Notes under the pieces: model-generated | Database searches by the model: none | What the model was told of the DNA's origin: nothing | The model's input: only the letters and a program-made list of their open reading frames with translations | Position numbers and translations under genes: made by a program | Part shown: piece by piece, positions 56,045-64,000 of the stretch | How the letters are laid out: each line of letters begins with the position of its first letter | Position numbering within the stretch: the first letter of the stretch is position 1 | Assembly: GCA_907163375.1 (NCBI GenBank) | Contig: CAJQUW010013658.1 | Coordinates: forward strand, 372,001-436,000 | DNA: 64,000 nucleotides | Direction of reading: 5' to 3' | DNA from: Prostheceraeus crozeri | Taxonomy: Eukaryota > Platyhelminthes > Polycladida > Euryleptidae

Positions 56045-56809
56045 TGATAAGTAATATTGACTCTACCTACATAGAGTACATGAGATCAATGAAGCGTGCA
56101 AATGTCCAATGTAAGTATGTCCAATGTCAACAACTATTTGTCGCAAAACTCTATACATAAAAGCCTAAATCTTGAGACAACTACTCGACCGATTCGCTTT
56201 ATATATATTATATTTTGATAGAGTATATGGGAAACGTTGGAGAATGCACTTTTCAAATCTCAATTCATTCGGATTTAGTGGCATATACTTCATTTTACAT
56301 TCAAATTTTCTTCAATTTTTTTTATTTTTTTGAAATTTTTGTATATATTTTAGATTTTCTGCAATTTGACTCGATGGAATCTGCTTAAACAATCATACTC
56401 GACAATCTGTATTCATAGAAAGAGCATGAATCAATTTACATGCCATTCGGATTTTTTTCGGCACACTAGCCTGATCCCTTGCGACACATACTACTTACAA
56501 GCTATTTCAGTGAAAAATTCAAAATTTCTCAACATTGTCTCGACAGATTTGTTTCAAATTTTGTATACAGTATTGACATGATATTTATGTTGATAGTCTG
56601 TGATAAGATGCTATTCGGATTTCTTCTTCATAGCCTACGAGACGCTTAAATCTTGTAAGTAGTATGAAATGCATAAAACTGTGATTTATTGAAAAACTAC
56701 TCGACTGATTTTGGAAATTTTTCAAATTCACAATGTCCATGCACTCACCATGCTATATTCCAAAGCTAATCTCATTCGGATTTCCAATCATTTAAATCGA
56801 TTTTAGAGA
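56045..56809 (-). repeat. Right inverted repeat of the satellite-borne transposon
   Basis: Reverse complement of 51955-52718. The 55649-56044 stretch before it is AT-rich 3' sequence with no coding seen. Confidence 0.9.
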
Positions 56810-56833
56810 CATGTGAATTAGAGGAAATTAGAG

Positions 56834-59800
56834 GAATTTTTTCAAAACCCGGTCTCGGAGTCCTCTCAAACCCCGGAATTGTCGGAATCCTATCAAAGGC
56901 TGAAGTCGGAATCCTCTCAAACCCCAAAGTCGGAATCCTATCAAAAAGCGGAGTCGGAATTCTATCAAAGGGCGGATTCGGAATTCTATCAATGGCCGAA
57001 GTCGGAATCCTATCAAAACCCGGTCTCGGAGTCCTCTCAAACCCCGGAATTGTCGGAATCCTCTAAAACCCCAAAGTCGGAATTCTATCAAAGGGCGGAT
57101 TCGGAATTCTATCAAAAAGCGGAGTCGGAATCCTATCAAAACCCGGTCTCGGAGTCCTCTCAAACCCCGGAATTGTCGGAATCCTCTCAAACCCCAAAGT
57201 CGGAATCCTATCAAAGAGCGGAGTCGGAATTCTATCAAAGGGCGGAGTCGGAATCCTATCAAAGGGCGGATTCGGAATCCTATCAAAAGGCGGAGTCGGA
57301 ATCCCATCAAAGGGCAGTGTCGGAATCCCATCAAACACCGGAGTCTGAATCGTCTCAAACCCCGGAGTCGGAATCCTATCAAACTCCAGAGTCGGAGTCC
57401 TATCAAAGGGCGGAGTCGGAATCCTATCATACCCCGAAGTCAGAATCCTATCACAGAGCAGAGTCGGAATTATATCAAAGGTCGGAGTCGGAATCCAATT
57501 AAAGGGCGGAGACGGAAACCTATCAAACCCAGAGTCGGCACATGTTGTCTCTCTTCACCCCGGAGTCGAATCCTAACAAGGTAGCGGAGGCGACGATAGT
57601 CTATCCAAAACCCGGTTCGGGAGGTCTCTCAAACCCCGGAGTCGGAATCCTATCAAAGGCTGAAGTCGGAATCCTCTCAAACCCCAAACCCGGAATCCTA
57701 ATCAAAGAGCGGAGACGGAATCCTATCAAAGGCTGAAGTCGGAGAATTCCTCTCAAACCGCCGAAGTCGGAATTTCTATCAAAGGGCGGAGTCGGAATCT
57801 ATCAAACCCCGAAGTCAGAATCCATGATCACAGGGCAGAGTCGGAATCCTATCAAACCCCGGAGTCGGAATCCCATCAAAGGGCGGAGTCGGAATCCTAT
57901 CAAATGCCGAAGTCGGAATCCTCCCAAACTCCAGAGTCGGAGTCCTATCAAAGGGCGGAGTGGGAATGCTATCAAACCCCGGAGTGGGAATCCCATCAAA
58001 GGGCGGAGTCGGAATCCTATCAAAGGCCGAAGTCGGAATCCTCTCAAACCCCAGAGTCGGAATCCTATCAAAGGGCGGAGTCGGAATCCTATCAAAGGGC
58101 GGAGTCGGAATCCTCTCAAACCCGGAGTCGGAATTCTATCAAAGGGCAGAGTCGGAATCCTATCAAAAGGCGGAGTCATAATCCCATCAAAGGGCGGAGT
58201 CGGAATCCCATCAAACCCCGTAGTCGGAATCCTCTCAAACCCCAAAGTCGGAATCCTATCAAAGAGCGGAGTCGGAATTCTATCAAAGGGCGGATTCGGA
58301 ATTCTATCAATGGCCGAAGTCGGAATCCTCTAAAACCCCAAAGTCGGAATTCTAACAAAGGGCGGATTCGGAATTCTAGCAAAGGGCGTAGTCGGAATCC
58401 TATCAAAACCCGGTCTCGGAGTCCTCTCCAACCCCGGAATTGTCGGAATCCTCTCAAACCCCAAAGTCGGAATCCTATCAAAGAGCGGAGTCGGAATTCT
58501 ATCAAAGGGCGGAGTCGGAATCCTATCAAAGGGCGGATTCGGAATCCTATCAAAAGGCGGAGTCGGAATCCCATCAAAGGGCAGTGTCGGAATCCCATCA
58601 ATTTCTAAACACCGGAGTCTGAATCGTCTCAAACCCCGGAGTCGGAATCCTATCAAACTCCAGAGTCGGAAGAGAGTCCTATCAAAGGTCGGAGTCGGAA
58701 ATCCTATCATACCCCGAAGTCAGAATCCTATCACAGAGCAGAGTCGGAATTCTATCCCGGTCGGGAAGGGGGGGGTTTTTTTTTTATCCCGGGAAACTTG
58801 CAATTAAAGGGCGGAGACGGAAACCTATCAAACCCAGAGTCGGCATCCTCTCAAACCCCGGAGTCGGAAACCTATCAAAGGGTGGAGACGAAGTCCTATC
58901 AAAACCCGGTCTCGGAGTTCTCTCAAACCCCGGAATTGTCGGAATCCTCTCAAACCCCAAAGCCGGAATCCTATCAAAGAGCGGAGTCGGAATCCTATCA
59001 AAGGCTGAAGTCGGAATCCTCTCAAACCCCGAAGTCGGAATTCTATCAAAGGGCGGAGTCGGAATCCTATCAAACCCCGAAGTCAGAATCATATCACAGG
59101 GCAGAGTCGGAATCCTATCAAACCCCGGAGTCGGAATCCATCAAAGGGCGGAGTCGCAATCCTATCAAATGCCGAAGTCGGAATCCTCCCAAACTCCAGA
59201 GTCGGAGTCCTATCAAAGGGCGGAGTCGGAATCCTATCAAACCCCGAAGTCAGAATCATATCACAGGGCAGAGTCGGAATCCTATCAAATCCCGGAGTCG
59301 GAATCCTATTAAAGGGCGGAGTCATAATTCCATCAAAGGGCGGAGTCGGAATCCCATCAAACCCCGTAGTCGGAATCCTCTCAAACCCCAAAGTCGGAAT
59401 CCTATCAAAGAGCGGAGTCGGAATTCTATCAAAGGGCGGATTCGGAATTCTATCAATGGCCGAAGTCGGAATCCTCCTACCCCCCCCCTCCCCCCTCCCC
59501 CTTCTACCCCCCCCCCCCTCTCCCCCCCTCTAAAACCCCAAAGTCGGAATTCTAACAAAGGGCGGATTCGGAATTCTAGCAAAGGGCGGAGTCGGAATCC
59601 TATCAAAACCCGGTCTCGGAGTCCTCTCCAACCCCGGAATTGTCGGAATCCTCTCAAACCCCAAAGTCGGAATCCTATCAAAGAGCGGAGTCGGAATTCT
59701 ATCAAAGGGCGGAGTCGGAATCCTATCAAACCCGGAGGGCGGATTCGGAATCCTATCAAAAGGCGGAAGTCGGAATCCCATCAAAGGGCAGTGTCGGAAT

Positions 59801-62800
59801 CCCATCAACACCGGAGTCTGATCGTCTCAAACCCCGGAGTCGGAATCCTATCAAACTCCAGAGTCGGAGTCCTATCAAAGGTCGGAGTCGGAATGCAATT
59901 AAAGGGCGGAGACGGAAACCTATCAAACCCAGATTTTAGTCTCAATGATGAGTCGTGAGTCGTCGGCCGGGAACCCCCATCCTCTCAAACCCCGGAGTCG
60001 GAATCCTATCAAAGGGTGGAGACGTAGTCCTATCAAAACCCGGTCTCGGAGTTCTCTCAAACCCGGAATGTCGGAATCAAAGGCTGTCGGAATCCCTCAA
60101 ACCCCAAAGCCGGAATCCTATCAAAGAGCGGAGCGGAATCCTATCAAAGGCTGAAGTCGGAATCCTCTCAAACCCGAAGTCGGAAATTCTATCAAAGGGC
60201 GGAGTCGGAATCCTATCAAACCCCGAAGTCAGAATCATATCACAGGGCAGAGTCGGAATCCTATCAAACCCCGGAGTCGGAATCCCATCAAAGGGCGGAG
60301 TCGGAATCCTATCAAATGCCGAAGTCGGAATCCTCCCAAACTCCAGAGTCGGAGTCCTATCAAAGGGCGGAGTCGGAATCCTATCAAACCCCGAAGTCAG
60401 AATCATATCACAGGGCAGAGTCGGAATCCTATCAAATCCCGGAGTCGGAATCCTATCAAAGGGCGGAGTCGGAATCCTATCAAAGGGCGGAGTCGGAATC
60501 CCATCAAACCCCGGAGTCGGAATCCTATCAAACTCCAGAGTCGGAGTCCTATCAAAGGACTGAGTCGGAATCCTATCAAACCCCGAAGTCAGAATCATAT
60601 CACAGGGCAGAGTCGGAATCCTATCAAACCCCGGAGTCAGAATCCTATCACAGAGCAGAGTCGGAATTATATCAAAGGTCGGAGTCGGAATCCAATTAAA
60701 GGGCGGAGACGGAAACCTATCAAACCCAGAGTCGGCATCCTCTCAAACCCCGGAGTCGGAATCCTATCAAAGGCTGAAGTCGGAATCCTCTCAAACCCCA
60801 AACGCGGAATCCTATCAAAGAGCGGAGACGGAATCCTATCAAAGGCTGAAGTCGGAATCCTCTCAAACCCCGAAGTCGGAATTCTATCAAAGGGCGGAGT
60901 CGGAATCCTATCAAACCCCGAAGTCAGAATCATATCACAGGGCAGAGTCGGAATCCTATCAAACCCCGGAGTCGGAATCCCATCAAAGGGCGGAGTCGGA
61001 ATCCTATCAAATGCCGAAGTCGATCTCCTCCCAAACTCCAGAGTCGGAGTCCTATCAAAGGGCGGAGTGGGAATGCTATCAAACCCCGGAGTGGGAATCC
61101 CATCAAAGGGCGGGGTAGATGAGTTTGCGGTAGTTGGAATCCTATCAAAGGCCGAAGTCGGAATCCTCTCAAACCCCAGAGTCGGAATCCTATCAAAGGG
61201 CGGAGTCGGAATCCTATCAAATCCCGGAGTCGGAATCCTCTCAAACCCGGAGTCGGATTTCTATCAAAGGGCAGAGTCGGAATCCTATCAAAAGGCGGAG
61301 TCATAATTCCATCAAAGGGCGGAGTCGGAATCCCATCAAACCCCGTAGTCGGAATCCTCTCAAACCCCAAAGTCGGAATCCTATCAAAGAGCGGAGTCGG
61401 AATTCTATCAAAGGGCGGATTCGGAATTCTATCAATGGCCGAAGTCGGAATCCTCTAAAACCCCAAAGTCGGAATTCTAACAAAGGGCGGATTCGGAATT
61501 CTAGCAAAGGGCGGAGTCGGAATCCTATCAAAACCCGGTCTCGGAGTCCTCTCCAACCCCGGAATTGTCGGAATCCTCTCAAACCCCAAAGTCGGAATCC
61601 TATCAAAGAGCGGAGTCGGAATTCTATCAAAGGGCGGAGTCGGAATCCTATCAAAGGGCGGATTCGGAATCCTATCAAAAGGCGGAGTCGGAATCCCATC
61701 AAAGGGCAGTGTCGGAATCCCATCAAACACCGGAGTCTGAATCGTCTCAAACCCCGGAGTCGGAATCCTATCAAACTCCAGAGTCGGAGTCCTATCAAAG
61801 GTCGGAGTCGGAATGCAATTAAAGGGCGGAGACGGAAACCTATCAAACCCAGAGTCGGCATCCTCTCAAACCCCGGAGTCGGAAACCTATCAAAGGGTGG
61901 AGACGAAGTCCTATCAAAACCCGGTCTCGGAGTTCTCTCAAACCCCGGAATTGTCGGAATCCTCTCAAACCCCAAAGCCGGAATCCTATCAAAGAGCGGA
62001 GTCGGAATCCTATCAAAGGCTGAAGTCGGAATCCTCTCAAACCCCGAAGTCGGAATTCTATCAAAGGGCGGAGTCGGAATCCTATCAAACCCCGAAGTCA
62101 GAATCATATCACAGGGCAGAGTCGGAATCCTATCAAACCCCGGAGTCGGAATCCCATCAAAGGGCGGAGTCGCAATCCTATCAAATGCCGAAGTCGGAAT
62201 CCTCCCAAACTCCAGAGTCGGAGTCCTATCAAAGGGCGGAGTCGGAATCCTATCAAACCCCGAAGTCAGAATCATATCACAGGGCAGAGTCGGAATCCTA
62301 TCAAATCCCGGAGTCGGAATCCTATTAAAGGGCGGAGTCGGAATCCTATCAAAGGGCGGAGTCGGAATCCCATCAAACCCCGTAGTCGGAATCCTCTCAA
62401 ACCCCAAAGTCGGAATCCTATCAAAGAGCGGAGTCGGAATTCTATCAAAGGGCGGATTCGGAATTCTATCAATGGCCGAAGTCGGAATCCTCTAAAACCC
62501 CAAAGTCGGAATTCTAACAAAGGGCGGATTCGGAATTCTAGCAAAGGGCGGAGTCGGAATCCTATCAAAACCCGGTCTCGGAGTCCTCTCCAACCCCGGA
62601 ATTGTCGGAATCCTCTCAAACCCCAAAGTCGGAATCCTATCAAAGAGCGGAGTCGGAATTCTATCAAAGGGCGGAGTCGGAATCCTATCAAAGGGCGGAT
62701 TCGGAATCCTATCAAAAGGCGGAGTCGGAATCCAATTAAAGGGCGGAGACGGAAACCTATCAAACCCAGAGTCGGCATCCTCTCAAACCCCGGAGTCGGA

Positions 62801-64000
62801 ATCCTATCAAAGGCTGAAGTCGGAATCCTCTCAAACCCCAAACGCGGAATCCTATCAAAGAGCGGAGACGGAATCCTATCAAAGGCTGAAGTCGGAATCC
62901 TCTCAAACCCCGAAGTCGGAATTCTATCAAAGGGCGGAGTCGGAATCCTATCAAACCCCGAAGTCAGAATCATATCACAGGGCAGAGTCGGAATCCTATC
63001 AAACCCCGGAGTCGGAATCCCATCAAAGGGCGGAGTCGGAATCCTATCAAATGCCGAAGTCGATCTCCTCCCAAACTCCAGAGTCGGAGTCCTATCAAAG
63101 GGCGGAGTGGGAATGCTATCAAACCCCGGAGTGGGAATCCCATCAAAGGGCGGAGTTGGAATCCTATCAAAGGCCGAAGTCGGAATCCTCTCAAACCCCA
63201 GAGTCGGAATCCTATCAAAGGGCGGAGTCGGAATCCTATCAAAGGGCGGAGTCGGAATCCTCTCAAACCCGGAGTCGGAATTCTATCAAAGGGCAGAGTC
63301 GGAATCCTATCAAAAGGCGGAGTCATAATCCCATCAAAGGGCGGAGTCGGAATCCCATCAAACCCCGTAGTCGGAATCCTCTCAAACCCCAAAGTCGGAA
63401 TCCTATCAAAGAGCGGAGTCGGAATTCTATCAAAGGGCGGATTCGGAATCCTATCAAAGGCTGAAGTCGGAATCCTCTCAAACCCCGAAGTCGGAATTCT
63501 ATCAAAGGGCGGAGTCGGAATCCTATCAAACCCCGAAGTCAGAATCATATCACAGGGCAGAGTCGGAATCCTATCAAACCCCGGAGTCGGAATCCCATCA
63601 AAGGGCGGAGTCGCAATCCTATCAAATGCCGAAGTCGGAATCCTCCCAAACTCCAGAGTCGGAGTCCTATCAAAGGGCGGAGTCGGAATCCTATCAAACC
63701 CCGAAGTCAGAATCATATCACAGGGCAGAGTCGGAATCCTATCAAATCCCGGAGTCGGAATCCTATTAAAGGGCGGAGTCGGAATCCTATCAAAGGGCGG
63801 AGTCGGAATCCCATCAAACCCCGTAGTCGGAATCCTCTCAAACCCCAAAGTCGGAATCCTATCAAAGAGCGGAGTCGGAATTCTATCAAAGGGCGGATTC
63901 GGAATTCTATCAATGGCCGAAGTCGGAATCCTCTAAAACCCAAAGTCGGAATTCTATCAAAGGGCGGATTCGGAATTCTGGCAAAGGGCGGAGTCGGAAT
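56834..64000 (+). repeat. 24-bp minisatellite array, right block, running off the window
   Basis: Same monomers as 33929-51950, about 300 copies here and continuing past the edge. Large-scale duplication is evident: 'gagtgggaatgctatcaaac' occurs near 57958, 61067 and 63106, and the block near 58800-59060 recurs near 61820-62080. The first about 60 bp of this block repeat the last about 60 bp before the transposon (51890-51950). Confidence 0.95.
58757..58800. other. Non-satellite low-complexity interruption
   Basis: A G-run followed by a T-run ('ggggggttttttttt') flanked by 'cccggtcggga' and 'cccgggaaac' breaks the monomer pattern. Similar odd breaks occur at 57540-57620, 59476-59530 (C-rich), 59936-59985, 60066-60085 and 61110-61135. 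These may be real insertions or sequencing/assembly errors in a hard repeat. Confidence 0.5.

Larger units (their letters stand above)
51955..56809 (+). mobile_element. DNA transposon with 0.76-kb inverted repeats inserted in the satellite
   Basis: 4855 bp, ending TCTCTAAAATCG...CGATTTTAGAGA, with inverted repeats at 51955-52718 and 56045-56809 and a transposase relic between. It splits the minisatellite. The inverted repeats are nearly identical (each contains the same 71-codon frame), so the insertion or last homogenisation is recent. Superfamily not assigned; long inverted repeats with a 4-bp duplication are compatible with several cut-and-paste groups. Confidence 0.85.

Noticed and set aside
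51951-56813. LTR retrotransposon in the satellite
   Set aside because: The long terminal repeats are inverted, not direct, and no reverse transcriptase is present.
56834-64000. Long open frames in the right satellite block
   Set aside because: Same satellite by-product as in the left block.

Overview
This is an animal (invertebrate) genomic contig built almost entirely from mobile elements and satellite DNA. The eukaryotic signs are GT-AG introns of about 60 to 70 bp, TATA and CCAAT promoters, hAT and Tc1/mariner DNA transposons with intact target duplications, a Polinton/Maverick, and a very large tandem array. The phylum cannot be fixed from the window. No certain host gene was found.

Layout. 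1-6021 is a nest of DNA-transposon remains: Tc1/mariner transposase fragments on both strands, a 1.09-kb non-autonomous hAT (2021-3106) inserted into one of them, a long-armed fold-back element (3695-4430) inserted into another, and a 544-bp hAT (4830-5373). 6028-29410 is one Polinton/Maverick of 23.4 kb with 6-bp target duplications (TGCAGC) and terminal inverted repeats of about 0.66-0.69 kb. It is a fossil with roughly a dozen or more breaks, but almost every module of the family is still legible. 29417-33928 is mostly featureless, apart from a third hAT (31846-32578). 33929 to the right edge is a 24-bp minisatellite of roughly 1000 monomers, split by a 4.86-kb DNA transposon with 0.76-kb inverted repeats (51955-56809).

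Polinton gene plan. Rightward, left to right: a spliced left-end gene of unknown role, a RING-like finger, a DEDD-type exonuclease relic, a polymerase-associated fragment, a second RING-like finger, a basic/hydrophobic core-like protein, the FtsK/A32-type packaging ATPase, a conserved PPGW/NVP protein, a cysteine-rich ORF, an rve integrase with chromodomain, a pVI/pX-like minor virion protein, the double-jelly-roll capsid protein and an adenain-like protease. Leftward in the middle: a TBP-like gene and two PC4-like genes, a possible viral transcription set. Rightward again: two paralogous LPSNAS/WEVGV minor capsid (penton-like) genes. Leftward: the protein-primed B-family polymerase with zinc fingers and an embedded endonuclease VII-like motif. 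The right end holds an accessory zone: a 149-codon ORF, a 206-bp tandem repeat, and small leftward genes, two of them with their own TATA box, interleaved with three copies of a 148-bp repeat that ends in a conserved stem-loop.

Most interesting points: the TBP-like/PC4-like pair; matching 67-bp introns placed directly after the start codon of the genes at both ends of the Polinton; the modular accessory cassettes at its right end; and a 20-base identity showing that the giant minisatellite is built on the terminal sequence of the hAT element lying 1.35 kb upstream of it.
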